From Prodigiosinella aquatilis (GTDB lineage Bacteria > Pseudomonadota > Gammaproteobacteria > Enterobacterales > Enterobacteriaceae), in contig CP128857.1 in assembly GCA_030388725.1 (NCBI GenBank), positions 3,038,001-3,102,000 of the forward strand: a stretch of 64,000 bases of DNA, written 5' to 3'. The notes below the pieces were generated by a model. The model was not told the DNA's origin, ran no database searches, and saw only the letters and a program-made list of their open reading frames with translations. Each line of letters opens with the position of its first letter. The first letter of the stretch is position 1. The translations under genes and the position numbers were made by a program. Positions 1 to 8,999 of this stretch are shown one piece after another.

Positions 1-333
1 TTCTGCCGTCCACTCAGTCTTAACGCTTCCGCTCATCAAGCACTGGCGCATTGAAGCACGACTTATCTCTGGGCATTTACTTCCGTTGAAATGGAAGAAA
101 TCCCGAACACGCAAGTTAATCCTGCCGCTGTATTCAGGAAGGGAGCATTGAACAGGAGCGTGAACTGGCCGAATTGAGCAATATTATGACCAACCATCGC
201 AATGAAGTTCTATGCCCTTTTGGGTATGTTTGAATAAACCATACTGGTGTGTTGCAGCCGGAGGCTTTGCCCCTCAATGCCAATGATGTAAATGCCTTTT
301 ACTTGCCGGTGGGACTACCGACAATGACAATAG
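1..333. other. Stretch without a recognisable gene
   Basis: No complete gene is visible. One short plus-strand open stretch ending near 232 reads like the last 35 or so codons of something (…ELSNIMTNHRNEVLCPFGYV), but an in-frame stop lies just upstream and I do not recognise it. It may be the decayed 3' end of a gene whose start lies left of the window. Confidence 0.3.
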
Positions 334-363
334 ATGAAACCAAAATTTGGAAGGAATATTACT

Positions 364-753
364 ATGCGGATTGATGCTACTCAGTTCCCTTTCGTGTGGA
401 TGCAAATCGCTGCCTTTGGCAGGGATCCAGATGTATCCCCGTTTACAGAGCTCGAAGCTCTGCTTGCCCGTAAAGAGGTCTTCGTTTTCTTGAACGATGA
501 AGGTATTGCTCATGACAAACACGCGCATTCGCCTGAAGAGATGAAGCAGACTACACGCTGGATGAAAGCTCACAAGAGTGAATTACAGGCCTTCGTAAAA
601 GCCTCAATCCATATTGAACCAAACAATGCCAAACGGATTGCTGCCAAACCATTCTCTATCGTATATGAAAAATTCTGGGGCTATCCTTTGATTATGACAT
701 CTTCGAAGGAAGAAGCTTTAGTGATAGCACAGAAATTGCTGTCAGAAGAGTAA
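364..753 (+). CDS. Hypothetical 129-aa cytosolic protein
   Basis: Start at 364 is chosen over the in-frame ATG at 334 because a GGAAGGA ribosome-binding site sits 8 nt upstream of 364. The protein (MRIDATQFPFVWMQ…) has no signal peptide or membrane segment, and its alternating hydrophobic and charged pattern fits a small alpha/beta fold. I do not recognise a family with confidence; a SpoIIAA/STAS-like or similar small-domain protein is conceivable. It stands alone, with about 470 bp of empty sequence downstream and no partner gene, so context gives no clue to function. Confidence 0.6.
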   Translation: MRIDATQFPFVWMQIAAFGRDPDVSPFTELEALLARKEVFVFLNDEGIAHDKHAHSPEEMKQTTRWMKAHKSELQAFVKASIHIEPNNAKRIAAKPFSIVYEKFWGYPLIMTSSKEEALVIAQKLLSEE

Positions 754-1199
754 AAAGGAGTAGACAGCGTTGTTCCGCTGATTGTAACTCGGTACTGACG
801 ACGGCGAAATAATAAAGAATGATGCATGTGAAACCATAGCTGGTATCTGTATAATTCTTTCATATCACCGTGGTCAGAACACTGACTATGAACGGAACCC
901 TTACATTGGACTACATATTCTTAACGCCCAGCACTAATGCTTTTAAAGTTGTTTTAAAAAAACATATAGTCATAATTCGCAACCACTCAGTATTTATTTT
1001 TCTATCATCACAGATGATATAGTAAAATTCCCATCAGATAACATTATCTGTTTTTATTTTATCAAAGATATTGTTGCATGAAAGGCGTTATATTATGTCA
1101 AAAAAACATCATATTTAATTTGCAAAAAAGAGTGCCAGACTGGGTGATTATAAGGAAAAGACCGAGTGCCAAAATGGCTGAATGGTCTAATTGGCAGTA
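754..1199. other. Non-coding, AT-rich stretch
   Basis: No convincing coding sequence. It is AT-rich (poly-A/T runs near 945-1080) and borders a transposase remnant on its right, which suggests decayed horizontally acquired DNA. No RNA gene or clear terminator was recognised. Confidence 0.4.
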
Positions 1200-1290
1200 T
1201 TAGTCGAATAATGATTCAGGTATGAAAGTTGAGGAAACTTGTCGCCAGAATGGGATCAGTAATGCCACTTTTTATAATTGTAAATCCAGG
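1200..1290 (+). pseudogene. IS3-family OrfA helix-turn-helix remnant
   Basis: The 23 residues from 1222 (MKVEETCRQNGISNATFYNC…) match the helix-turn-helix signature of IS3-family OrfA proteins, whose usual form is GMKVEEVCRKHGISDATFYNWK. A Gly codon precedes the Met, as in the family. After about 1290 the similarity stops abruptly and neither the rest of OrfA nor OrfB is present. This is a short relic of an insertion sequence, not a functional transposase. Confidence 0.6.
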
Positions 1291-1820
1291 ATACCAGGCC
1301 AACAGCGTAAAATTACGACGGGCATCTCTTACCTGACATTAACGGAGAATGTCTTGCGACACTCTCCGCTGACATTAAAACAAACAGCATTGCACGCTGC
1401 TCTTAATCACCTCACCAAAACCTACCGAAGTATGGTGTTGGTTTATTAGCGCTGATTTTCTGGGGATCCCTCAGCGCATATACCGGGGACTTGTATTTAA
1501 TCCCGGAGCCTGTTCGCTGATAAACCGTGGTATATAATCTTCTTCACCTCTGCGAGCCGCCATGACATCAGTCATCGGCACTGCTCAGCAGAGCGTTTTT
1601 CTACCGAGCGTAGTCTGGACGTCATAAAGGTTGTAAGGAGCGAGTTTAGAGAAGTACATGGATGGTGATTTCCCTCCCCCCTTCTTATATCAATGTAAAT
1701 ACATTTAATACCCGACACAGCGGCGTGATAACCAATATTAAAAAATTGGCTACCCAATAAAACAAGCGGCCAGAGCTGAATAACTGACTGCAGGATGGAA
1801 AAAGGCATACTAGTGTGGTC
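1291..1820. other. Decayed sequence downstream of the iron importer
   Basis: No intact gene. A plus-strand open stretch at 1425-1520 (YGVGLLALIFWGSLSAYTGD…) resembles the first transmembrane helix of an EamA/DMT-family transporter but ends in a stop after about 30 codons and has no start context. A minus-strand open frame near 1572-1808 looks hydrophobic at its start but is unlike any family I know. I read the stretch as gene debris. Confidence 0.3.
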
Positions 1821-2585
1821 TTAAGCGATGTAGTAGATATGTTTTTTCCCGTGGAATGGAGATATTTCGATCTTTGTCTCTACCCCGAACACATCCCAAA
1901 GCAGTGGCTCAGTGAGGATCACCTGTGGGCTACCCGCAGCGACGATCTGGCCCTTTTGCATCACAATCAATGCGTCGCAGAACATGGAGGCATGGTTAAG
2001 GTCATGAATAGCCACAATGCTGGTCACTGGCAGTTCGCTGACAAGTTTCATCAACTGTATCTGATGATGGATATCCAGATGGTTGGTCGGCTCATCAAGG
2101 AGGATTTCCGTCGGCGATTGTGCAATAGCCCGTGCAATGTGAACGCGCTGACGCTCGCCACCCGATAAACTCAGCCACCCCTGTTCGCTTTTGCTAAGCA
2201 TATCCACGCGCTGGAGCGCGGCGGTGACAGTATCGTCATCTTGCAGGCTCCAGTTAGAAAATGGGGAGTGATGGGGAATCCTCCCCAGTTTCACCACATC
2301 GACAACGCGCATATTTGCTTCCGTCATGCCGTGCTGCTCAACAAACGCCACCCGGCGCGCCAGCTGTTTTTTGGCAATCCGAGCAATGTTTTGCCCGTCC
2401 AGCGTGACAGTACCCGAGTGGGGGCGTCGTAATCCAGCGAGGATCCGCAGAAGTGATGACTTACCACAGCCGTTAGGACCAATCAGCCCGACGGTTTCTC
2501 CACGCGAAACGCTCAGCGAGACATTGTTGACGATCGTCTTTTTACCCACCGTCCAGGTAATATTTTCAGCGGTGATACTCATCAC
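1821..2585 (-). CDS. Iron/siderophore ABC importer, ATP-binding protein
   Basis: FecE/FhuC/BtuD-type ATPase of 254 aa that would energise a periplasmic-binding-protein-dependent importer at the inner face of the cytoplasmic membrane. Walker A is GPNGCGKSS (residues 36-44), the ABC signature is LSGGERQ, and Walker B plus D-loop is EILLDEPTNHLD, followed by the H-loop AIHDLNHA. The length is normal for the family. The start overlaps the permease stop by 4 nt (ATGA), so the two are translationally coupled. It is the last gene of a three-gene minus-strand operon. Substrate is inferred as an Fe(III)-siderophore or related chelate from the family and the Fur box upstream of the first gene; cobalamin or haem cannot be excluded. 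Confidence 0.9.
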   Translation of the reverse strand: MMSITAENITWTVGKKTIVNNVSLSVSRGETVGLIGPNGCGKSSLLRILAGLRRPHSGTVTLDGQNIARIAKKQLARRVAFVEQHGMTEANMRVVDVVKLGRIPHHSPFSNWSLQDDDTVTAALQRVDMLSKSEQGWLSLSGGERQRVHIARAIAQSPTEILLDEPTNHLDIHHQIQLMKLVSELPVTSIVAIHDLNHASMFCDALIVMQKGQIVAAGSPQVILTEPLLWDVFGVETKIEISPFHGKKHIYYIA

Positions 2586-3619
2586 TTATTCCTTGAGCGG
2601 TAGATAATAACGGCAAAGAACGGCACGCCAACCAGTGCGGTGACCACGCCGACCGGGAGACTTTGCGGGGCGATCAATAAGCGCGAAGCTATATCGGCCA
2701 ATACCATCAAGATGGCGCCTGCCAGTGCGCTGGCGATAAGCAACGTGCGATGCAACGGCCCAAAGAAGAAACGCATGACATGCGGAACGACCAACCCTAC
2801 AAAACCGATGGAACCAGCCATGCTGACAATGGTGGCGGTGATCAGTGCCGTGGTAGTGAACAGGATCAGGCGAACCCAGAGAACGGAAATGCCCAGAGAG
2901 GCGGCCGCATCATCGCCAAAAGTAAAAGCATCCAACGCTCGAGCATAGTAAAGACACACTGCAAGCCCTACCAGTACGACTACCAGAACAAGTTGAAACT
3001 CAGGCCATCTCACGCCGCTGAAACTGCCCAATAACCAGAACATCACGTCACGCGCCTGCTGCGCACTAGCGGATGTGCTAATGGTGTAAGCGGTAATAGC
3101 GTTGAAGAGCTGAGACGCAGCAACACCCGCCAGAATGGTGCGTTCATTACCGCCGCGTGCGCCATTGGTCAAAAAGGCGACAAATACAAAGGCAGAAAAT
3201 GCCCCCGCAAATGCGCCAGCAGAGAGCGACACGGCACCAGTTCCGATGCCCAATACGACCACTGAAACCGCACCAGTTGAAGCGCCGGCAGAAACACCGA
3301 GCACATAAGGTTCTGCCAGTGCATTTTTCAGCAGGCTTTGTAGTACCGCACCGCAAATCGCCAACCCGGCACCGCAGCAGGCCGCAACAAGAGCACGGCT
3401 CAGGCGAAAGTCCCAAATTACACTTTCGTAAATGCGGCTAAGGGGTACCTCTGTCAGTCCGAGTTTATTACTTATGGCGTAGAACACGCTTCGCAGCGGG
3501 ATAGACAACTCACCCACACTGGCGCCAATCGCGATCACCAGGAATAACAGCGCTACTGAAAGAACACTCGACGTGCCTAGCAGGAACGTCTGTCTCATCG
3601 GCTGTGCCACAGAGGTCAT
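2582..3619 (-). CDS. FecCD-family iron-chelate ABC permease
   Basis: Hydrophobic protein of 345 aa with the usual FecCD/BtuC topology of about ten membrane helices. The family signature is visible as GAVLQSLLKNALAEPYVLG, where the usual N-P-L reads N-A-L. A Gly/Ala-rich helix pair follows, and the C-terminal part carries GFVGLVVPHVMRFFFGP, the conserved loop that contacts the ATPase. There is only one permease gene, so it probably works as a homodimer. It overlaps the binding-protein gene (ATGA at 3616-3619) and the ATPase gene by 4 nt each, giving a tight operon. Confidence 0.9.
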   Translation of the reverse strand: MTSVAQPMRQTFLLGTSSVLSVALLFLVIAIGASVGELSIPLRSVFYAISNKLGLTEVPLSRIYESVIWDFRLSRALVAACCGAGLAICGAVLQSLLKNALAEPYVLGVSAGASTGAVSVVVLGIGTGAVSLSAGAFAGAFSAFVFVAFLTNGARGGNERTILAGVAASQLFNAITAYTISTSASAQQARDVMFWLLGSFSGVRWPEFQLVLVVVLVGLAVCLYYARALDAFTFGDDAAASLGISVLWVRLILFTTTALITATIVSMAGSIGFVGLVVPHVMRFFFGPLHRTLLIASALAGAILMVLADIASRLLIAPQSLPVGVVTALVGVPFFAVIIYRSRNK

Positions 3620-4617
3620 TTATCTAATCCCAGGCTTCTGAGCTGTTCGCCGACTTGTTCAGCACCATAGATCGTGCGAATAGTTGGGTTCATCGCCTGA
3701 CCGTCCATCACAACTATGTGACCTTTTTTCACCGCATCTAGCTGACTGACGGCAGGATCGGTTTTGAGGAATTTAATTTTTTCTTCCGCGTTATCGAGTA
3801 CCCAGCGATTACGGTCAAGGCTTGAAACGACAATCACGTCGGGATTCGCGGCAATGATGCTTTCCCAACCGACGGTTGGCCACTCTGTCTCTGAGGTGAT
3901 GGCGTTATGGCCGCCTAACACATTGGCAATAAAACCGGAAGCACTGTTCTTGCCGCCAACATAGGCGTCAGAGGAGGGAGAAGCACTGGAGAACCAAAAA
4001 ACAAACGAAAGGTCTTTCTTGTTCTTTCCGAACTCCTGGCGAAGATTTGCTTCGCGTTTTTTAAAATCGGCAATTAACGCCCGGCCGCGATCTTCTACAT
4101 TGAAGATTTTGGCGAAATCTTCAATCTCTTTATAAAGAAATGTCATGTTCCACAGTTTTTGACGGCTACCGTACATATCGCCAATGCCTTTTTTGGTTGC
4201 ACACATACCAGGAGACATGTAGCTATTTACGCCAACGGTGGCGAGATCTTCACGCTTGGCGACTTTACTTTCTGGGCCGAGCAGCAAAGGCAGTTGTGCG
4301 GGAACAAAATCAGGGTTTTGGGCAAGAATAGATTCAAGTGTCGGTATTTCCACCGTCAGCGTTTTGATTTTTGCATTCTGTTCAGCGAGTTGCGGCAGAA
4401 CTTTAGTCGGCCAAAACGCGCTGGCGACCAACTTATCCTGCAACCCTAATAGCAGCAGAATTTCGACGGTATTTTGTCCCAGTGCGACAACGCGTTCAGG
4501 GGCTTTGGTAAACGTCTCTTTATATCCACAATTCTCAATTGTCAGAGGATACGTAGTGGCCAAAGCAGAACTGACCGAGGCGAACACCATTCCTAACACG
4601 CAGATGACTTTTTTCAT
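3616..4617 (-). CDS. Periplasmic iron-chelate binding protein
   Basis: FecB/TroA-like class III substrate-binding protein of 333 aa. The start is set at 4617 (MKKVICVLG…) rather than the TTG at 4626, because the signal peptide then begins normally and a GAAGAG site lies about 9 nt upstream. The signal peptide probably ends at ALA near residue 20, giving a soluble periplasmic protein. The N-terminal half has the family phrase APERVVALGQNTVEILLLLG; the C-terminal half has WESIIAANPDVIVVSS. It lacks a lipobox. It is the first gene of the operon, 44 nt downstream of a Fur-box-like sequence, so iron-repressed expression is expected. The exact chelate cannot be read from the sequence. Confidence 0.87.
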   Translation of the reverse strand: MKKVICVLGMVFASVSSALATTYPLTIENCGYKETFTKAPERVVALGQNTVEILLLLGLQDKLVASAFWPTKVLPQLAEQNAKIKTLTVEIPTLESILAQNPDFVPAQLPLLLGPESKVAKREDLATVGVNSYMSPGMCATKKGIGDMYGSRQKLWNMTFLYKEIEDFAKIFNVEDRGRALIADFKKREANLRQEFGKNKKDLSFVFWFSSASPSSDAYVGGKNSASGFIANVLGGHNAITSETEWPTVGWESIIAANPDVIVVSSLDRNRWVLDNAEEKIKFLKTDPAVSQLDAVKKGHIVVMDGQAMNPTIRTIYGAEQVGEQLRSLGLDK

Positions 4618-4660
4618 TAAACACAACTCTTCAACGGAATGAATTTTAAATACGGAATCG

Positions 4661-4682
4661 TAATGATAATGAAAATTATTTA
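4661..4682 (-). promoter_or_regulatory. Candidate Fur box upstream of the iron importer
   Basis: TAATGATAATGAAAATTATT closely resembles the 19-bp Fur consensus GATAATGATAATCATTATC, with a GATAAT direct element and an ATTAT inverted arm. It lies about 45 nt upstream of the binding-protein start, where a Fur repressor would cover the promoter. Seen in sequence; regulation is inferred. Confidence 0.6.
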
Positions 4683-4810
4683 TTATGCGATAAAAATTTA
4701 CGGTCTAACGCCCCTAAGTATCAGCATAGTTATCACTCCCTTTGAAAATGAACGCTGAGGGCACGGCGTGACAGATAAAACGTGTTCCCAGAGTGTAAAG
4801 TCAATGTGCT

Positions 4811-5340
4811 GGTAAAATTATCGCCTCTTACAACATGACCGTCGCCGCATTGCGCAGATAGAAGGAATATCCGAAGCTACTCTCTATATATCTGACGAGA
4901 TCAGGCTAAAACAGAGGTGAAACCGGTGCCGGGTAACACAAAAAACAGAGAACAATGGTCGGCGGAAGTCCTCCTCGCCGTGATAGTCGAAACCGCCACA
5001 CTCAGTGAGCCGAAACTCGCTGAATACTGGGGAAAAGGCCTTTACCCTGAACAGATTATGCAGTGGAAACAAGCCTTTTTACAGGTCCCGGCTCCGGAAG
5101 ATAATGCCCTCTTGAAGCAACGTCAGAAATGAATTAGCAACAGGGGAAAAGAGCTGCACCGTAAAGAAAAAGCACTGGTGGAGGCAATACCGATGCTGCA
5201 AAAACTCGGGGCTATTACGGAGAAACCGTCGGTAACGACTGACTCCCTCGCAAATCGTGTCACATCTGGCGGATAAAGGTATTTATCTTGCCAGTAAGTC
5301 GACATTTTACCGAATATTACGCCACCACGGAGAAGTGTAA
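4811..5340 (+). pseudogene. Frameshifted IS3-family transposase remnant
   Basis: Several pieces in different frames follow the order of an IS3-type transposase. Near 4811-4890 is an HTH (RRIAQIEGISEATLYI). From 4917 comes TLSEPKLAEYWGKGLYPEQIMQWKQAF, which matches the OrfA middle part. After a stop near 5131 come KEKALVEAIPMLQKLGA and, near 5250-5338, HLADKGIYLASKSTFYRILR, the start of the OrfB-type region. At least three frame breaks separate them, and the DDE catalytic domain is missing. The element is dead, with no visible terminal repeats. Confidence 0.65.
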
Positions 5341-5435
5341 TGGGGGGGCCGGTATACCACATGCTGAGATCAAAATAAAAGATGCCAGGTCATCAGAAAA
5401 GATGGTTAAGCTCACTGACGGTTTCGGCCTCGTTA

Positions 5436-6569
5436 TTACCGTAGCAAAGACTGCTCTGTATCAATATCAAACAGATGGCAGTGGGATAGATCAAAATAGA
5501 GTGGTTTTGACTCCCCGCGCGTAATCATGCGCTGAGGTTCAAATGGAATTCGTGCCACCAGATTGTCGTTACCAATGTTAAAGTACAAATAGAGCTCGTT
5601 CCCCATTGACTCCACTACATTGATAGTTTGTATGTCGATATTCTGTCTCTGGTGATCAAGAGATATATCATCTGCAACAGTAATGTGCTCAGGGCGCAAC
5701 CCACACCACACCGGCAGGCCAATCTTATTCTGCACTCTTGCCGCTTTATCCGCCGGCAGTGACAGTCGGGTGCCATTCTCAAGCACGATGTAGGTTAGCG
5801 TTCCTTCGACTTCAACGGTTGCTTTAATCAGGTTCATCGCTGGCGAACCGATAAAACCCGCCACAAATTTATTAACGGGATACTGGTAAAGATTCATGGG
5901 TGTATCGACCTGGATTATCTGCCCATGATCGAGCACGCAAATACGATCGCCAAGCGTCATTGCTTCCACCTGATCGTGGGTCACATAGATCATGGTGGCA
6001 GTCTGTCCTTCGGCTTTCAGGTTGTTGTGCAACTGAGCAATACTAACGCGGGTTGATACCCGTAATTTGGCATCCAGATTTGATAAAGGCTCATCAAACA
6101 GAAATACCTCGGGCTTGCGCACCATAGCCCGACCTAGCGCAACACGCTGGCGCTGACCACCCGACATTTCCCCTGGCTTGTTATTCAGCAGGTGCGTAAT
6201 TTCAAGCGTTTCAGCGGCCGCCCTGATTCGACCGTCGATTTCACTGCGATCCAGCTTCTGTTGCTTTAGGCCAAAGGCCATATTTTCATAAGCTGACATA
6301 TGCGGGTAAAGGGCATAATTCTGGAATACCATGGCAATACCACGATCTTTGGGCGGCAAATCATTGACCCGTTTGTCACCAATCAGAATGTCGCCGCTGG
6401 TTACCTCTTCCAGACCGGCAATCATGCGCAATGTTGTCGATTTTGCACAGCCTGAAGGGCCGACGAATACGATGAATTCGCCCTCTTTAATACTCAGGTT
6501 GATCCCTTTTACTGCGTTGAATCCGTTCGGGTAAATTTTCTCTACATTGCGAAGTACGACTTCTGCCAT
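5436..6569 (-). CDS. MalK/UgpC-type ABC importer ATPase
   Basis: ATPase of 377 aa with the two-part build of carbohydrate and glycerol-phosphate importers: a nucleotide-binding domain to about residue 235, then a C-terminal TOBE/OB regulatory domain. Walker A is GPSGCAKST (37-45), with Ala in place of the usual third Gly. The Q-loop is VFQNYALYPHM, the signature MSGGQRQRVALGRA, Walker B VFLFDEPLSNLDAKLR and the H-loop THDQVEA. It is the last gene of the leftward operon that starts at 12144, separated from the HAD gene by 131 bp. It should power the UgpA/UgpE-like permease pair encoded upstream. Confidence 0.9.
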   Translation of the reverse strand: MAEVVLRNVEKIYPNGFNAVKGINLSIKEGEFIVFVGPSGCAKSTTLRMIAGLEEVTSGDILIGDKRVNDLPPKDRGIAMVFQNYALYPHMSAYENMAFGLKQQKLDRSEIDGRIRAAAETLEITHLLNNKPGEMSGGQRQRVALGRAMVRKPEVFLFDEPLSNLDAKLRVSTRVSIAQLHNNLKAEGQTATMIYVTHDQVEAMTLGDRICVLDHGQIIQVDTPMNLYQYPVNKFVAGFIGSPAMNLIKATVEVEGTLTYIVLENGTRLSLPADKAARVQNKIGLPVWCGLRPEHITVADDISLDHQRQNIDIQTINVVESMGNELYLYFNIGNDNLVARIPFEPQRMITRGESKPLYFDLSHCHLFDIDTEQSLLR

Positions 6570-6700
6570 GGTGTATTCCCGTTGTGACGGTGGCTATTCG
6601 CCGGTTTAATTACACGCCGCTGATGCGGACATCAGCGGCAAATTCAGCGTGGTGATGCTGGGAACACGCTATGTTTCGCCAAGGGGCTTCACACACTGAC

Positions 6701-7423
6701 TTATGCCATGTCCAGTAAACCGGGGTTAAAATCGGCAACCGATGCCAGCACCAATCTGGCATGTGGCGCCAGTTCAGCTCTCGTTGCCGTCCCGGTTAAC
6801 ACACCGACACTTATCGCCCCGGCATTACGACCAAATTTCATGTCAGACACCGTGTCCCCCAGCATCACCACCTGCCCGGCAGTCAGTCCACACTGGCGGC
6901 AGAAGGCTTCCATCAGCGCCGGAGCTGGCTTTGGGGCAATGTCTCCATCGGAGTAACCAACAAAATCAAACAGACCAAGCAAATTAGCCTGTTCCAGGGA
7001 ATACAGTGTTGCGGCCTTGGTGTCAGCCGTCGCAATCCCCAGCTTGAGCCCATTTTGTTTCAGTGCGATGAGTACAGCCTCGATGCCCGGCAAGGCCTGA
7101 ATTAATGCCGAATTTTTCTCAACTTGTTGATTAAATAACGTTTTAACTTCATCGATAAAGCGTGTTGGCGAACAATCCGGTATGAGTATCTCAAACCAGG
7201 CCAAGGCGATATCTTCAACCGGGTTTGAGGCCAGCAAACCACTATTGTCAACCCGCTGACCCGATACACCAATCGCGCTCAGCAGGCACTCTGCGCTGAT
7301 CACAGACTGGTTTGGATAACGATCTAACAACACCCCGACTACACCCAGCGAAACCTTGAGCCACATTTGGTGGAACTCCAGTAAAGTGCCATCTTTGTCG
7401 AACAATACGCCTTTAATTTCCAT
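6701..7423 (-). CDS. HAD-superfamily phosphatase (Gph-like)
   Basis: 240-aa haloacid-dehalogenase hydrolase. Motif I is VLFDKDGTL (the first Asp is the nucleophile, the second the acid/base), motif II lies in LGIATADTK, and motif IV is MLGDTVSDMKFGRNAG. The cap domain between motifs I and II is the helical C1 type of the phosphoglycolate phosphatase group. It would hydrolyse a small phosphomonoester in the cytoplasm. Its start overlaps the end of the PHP hydrolase gene by 11 nt, so both are likely translated together. The pairing suggests that the PHP enzyme makes a phosphomonoester which this enzyme dephosphorylates (inference). Confidence 0.85.
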   Translation of the reverse strand: MEIKGVLFDKDGTLLEFHQMWLKVSLGVVGVLLDRYPNQSVISAECLLSAIGVSGQRVDNSGLLASNPVEDIALAWFEILIPDCSPTRFIDEVKTLFNQQVEKNSALIQALPGIEAVLIALKQNGLKLGIATADTKAATLYSLEQANLLGLFDFVGYSDGDIAPKPAPALMEAFCRQCGLTAGQVVMLGDTVSDMKFGRNAGAISVGVLTGTATRAELAPHARLVLASVADFNPGLLDMA

Positions 7424-8903
7424 TTTTTCCCATTGTCTCCATCAACTCTCCCCAGGTGTTAACCTGCGGTTGAGTAAAGCGTACATGCTGTCCATTAAAT
7501 ACCGGGTTAACGACGCCTTCGAACTCGCCACGCGTATCCGCTGGCAAGGTGGCAAGATTGCCACGCCGAATATCAATTCTCACCCACTGGTGATGCTGCA
7601 TATCAACATCAATCTCAATGCCTTTGGATGTAATCTGCTCCCGCGCAATCACCTTTCCATCGGCCACACACTCGGCATAATAACTCGCACTGCGGTCAGT
7701 AACGCTCAGATGGTAATTCAGTTCACTGCCACCCACATCCTGGCCCGGCAGGACACGCCCCTGGTTAATACTGACCCCAAGACCACACCGCCGTTCGACA
7801 TAGACATGACCCTGACGCAGCCCGGTGAGGATCCCCGCACCGCTTAATCCCTGGGAAAAGACGAAAGTGGAAGGATCTCCGTAAATAGAGGGTTCAGTTG
7901 CCTGTGGATTACGCTCTTGGGGTTCAAGATGGGCATCACTGCCCCCCACGGCATAGATTTTCTGGCCGCTGTTCCATATAGCGCTCAATACCTCAAGCGC
8001 CGCTTCGGTGGATGCGGGTGATGTCGACCAGGTTGGATCGCAGCAAATTTCCAGGGTATTGACTTGCGCCAGCGGCATATCTGCAAAATGCCAGTGCCAG
8101 GGTTTCATCATCGGATGGTTGATACTGATAGTGCCGCCGCCCCACCCGGTCGGCTTGCCGTGCGGTTCCGATCCCCTGGCTATCGCTAACCCTTGACGGA
8201 TCAACCCCTCACTGGAAAAATCAGCATCACGCATCGCCAGACCTATTACCGGTCCGTGAACATTGAAATGACCTTTATCAGTAGTGATCTCTATCCCCGG
8301 CAGCACCAACGTACGTCCGCCGTCAGGTAACGCCGGATGACAGATGTTGTGTTCAGTCAGGAAGATAAAATCCAACTGCTGACGCGCCATAATATCTACC
8401 GCCGCCTCCAGCCGGTTATGCCCATCAGAAAGTACCGTGTGGGCGTGCATATCACCACGGTACCAACCAGATGCTGGGTTCTTTATCGCGTGGTAGTCAA
8501 ACGTAATATGATTATCCGCGTTGAGGCTGGTTACCGTCGGCACATGAATGCCGATATTTTCATCATCGGCTATTTCACTGGTTGTTACGTCAACCCGATA
8601 TTGCATCGGTTTATGCCCACGATCTTCCCCCTCGAGGTTGTAGATATGCAGTTCCCACCGACCGGCCGGAATCTCACCCGCAATGCCGCCCAGGGAAGCA
8701 GTTTCGCAGCCAATCACCACTGTCTTCTCCTGTTTCTGCCAAAGCATACAGGCTCTTAATTGCAGCCGGGCATCATAGAGATAGGCATACAGGAAGCCCT
8801 GTTTGAGCGTGGTTCCTGACAAGGACAGACTCACAGTGCCTGCTGGCACATCAAACGTTTCAAGCTGATGACCGAAAGCCAGCTCACCGGAAAACGTCAA
8901 CAT
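7413..8903 (-). CDS. PHP-fold metallohydrolase, CehA/McbA-like
   Basis: The start at 8903 (MLTFSGELAFG…) is preferred to the upstream 8984 because AAAGAGGT sits 6 nt before it and the upstream extension looks non-coding; this gives 496 aa. Residues 1-150 form an Ig-like or beta-sandwich domain. The PHP core follows, with metal ligands in YRGDMHAHTVLSDG, FLTEHN, PGIEITTDKGHFNVHG and GGSDAHLEP. CehA/McbA-family members hydrolyse carbamates or phosphoesters. Here the gene sits in a Ugp-like import operon beside a HAD phosphatase, so phosphodiester hydrolysis is favoured. No signal peptide is visible from this start, implying a cytoplasmic enzyme acting on imported substrate. Confidence 0.82.
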   Translation of the reverse strand: MLTFSGELAFGHQLETFDVPAGTVSLSLSGTTLKQGFLYAYLYDARLQLRACMLWQKQEKTVVIGCETASLGGIAGEIPAGRWELHIYNLEGEDRGHKPMQYRVDVTTSEIADDENIGIHVPTVTSLNADNHITFDYHAIKNPASGWYRGDMHAHTVLSDGHNRLEAAVDIMARQQLDFIFLTEHNICHPALPDGGRTLVLPGIEITTDKGHFNVHGPVIGLAMRDADFSSEGLIRQGLAIARGSEPHGKPTGWGGGTISINHPMMKPWHWHFADMPLAQVNTLEICCDPTWSTSPASTEAALEVLSAIWNSGQKIYAVGGSDAHLEPQERNPQATEPSIYGDPSTFVFSQGLSGAGILTGLRQGHVYVERRCGLGVSINQGRVLPGQDVGGSELNYHLSVTDRSASYYAECVADGKVIAREQITSKGIEIDVDMQHHQWVRIDIRRGNLATLPADTRGEFEGVVNPVFNGQHVRFTQPQVNTWGELMETMGKNGN

Positions 8904-8999
8904 AGTTACCTCTTTCTCGGTAGGGAAATCCGGACAACCTGTCATAGCAGGCGGTGATGTCGGTAATAGCCCAGCCATCACCACCAGCTATTTCCCAGA

